Shown here piece after piece: positions 5,962-6,001 of a DNA stretch of 6,001 bases (positions are counted from its first letter, which is position 1; each line of letters starts with the position of its first letter). Source of the DNA: Anaerolineae bacterium (lineage in GTDB: Bacteria; Chloroflexota; Anaerolineae; Aggregatilineales; Phototrophicaceae); NCBI GenBank assembly GCA_025454675.1, contig JALONZ010000139.1:1-6001 (forward strand), read 5' to 3'. Position numbers and translations under genes: made by a program. The notes beneath the pieces are model-generated. The model had not been told where the DNA came from. It saw only the letters and a program-made list of their open reading frames with translations, and did not search any database.

Positions 5962-5979
5962 AGCCCCGTAAACGGGGCT
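5962..5979. terminator. GC-rich hairpin, possible terminator near window end
   Basis: AGCCCCG (5962-5968) pairs perfectly with CGGGGCT (5973-5979) over a TAAA loop. On the + strand no T-run follows; on the - strand the stem is followed only by TTTCAG. It may be a weak terminator for a gene on either side, or part of the repeat-rich region. The direction is undecided. Confidence 0.4.
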
Positions 5980-6001
5980 GACCAGCCGATTTGACGGGGT
6001 A

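Larger units (their letters stand above)
5689..6001. other. Gene-free region rich in inverted and direct repeats
   Basis: No convincing gene is present in these 313 bp after the kinase stop codon. The stretch holds a DnaA-box 9-mer, three inverted repeats whose arms overlap (5750-5850), a separate GC-rich hairpin (5962-5979), and short direct repeats (5790-5799 with 5941-5950; 5799-5806 with 5990-5997). A 73-codon ORF at 5739-5960 runs through these structures, lacks a clear ribosome site and has no recognisable domain, so it is not called. The density of repeats suggests an intergenic repeat element or a structured 3' region. Confidence 0.6.

Noticed and set aside
5689..6001. Replication origin or transposon end
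   Set aside because: There is only one DnaA box and no clustered boxes, and no transposase, terminal inverted repeat pair or target-site duplication can be defined within the window.

Overview
All supported genes in this 6-kb bacterial window lie on the + strand. The organism is not identified by any marker gene. The last gene encodes a large one-pass membrane Hanks-type kinase with a Thr-Pro-rich extracytoplasmic linker and TPR repeats. That gene and the AT-leaning base composition would fit a Chloroflexota (Anaerolineae-like) genome, but this is only an impression.

Layout: (1) 1-213, the 3' end of a GNAT acetyltransferase gene cut by the window edge. (2) 310-900, a TetR-family repressor. 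(3) 985-1965, an exported alpha/beta hydrolase of the epoxide-hydrolase type. (4) 2036-2746, a second, larger GNAT acetyltransferase. (5) 2890-5688, a 932-residue Ser/Thr protein kinase with a central membrane segment and an extracytoplasmic TolB-like/TPR region. (6) 5689-6001, a gene-free stretch with several inverted and direct repeats and one perfect DnaA-box 9-mer.

The clearest functional unit is tetR plus hydrolase. An identical 16-bp sequence containing an inverted repeat (CTAAT-GAAA-ATTAG) lies just upstream of both genes. Before tetR it directly follows a plausible -10 box. This is what an autoregulating TetR repressor controlling its neighbour would look like. The arrangement parallels the cifR/cif system of Pseudomonas aeruginosa (TetR repressor plus secreted epoxide hydrolase), although the catalytic residues here are the canonical epoxide-hydrolase set rather than the atypical Cif set. 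A likely role is sensing and hydrolysing an epoxide or related electrophile outside the cytoplasm; the substrate is unknown.

The kinase stands alone, with no phosphatase, FHA or response-regulator gene in view. It looks like a transmembrane sensor kinase: the cytoplasmic catalytic domain has all key residues, and the outer part probably binds a protein or ligand. No wholly new system was found. The items most worth checking are the duplicated operator and the overlapping hairpins after the kinase gene.
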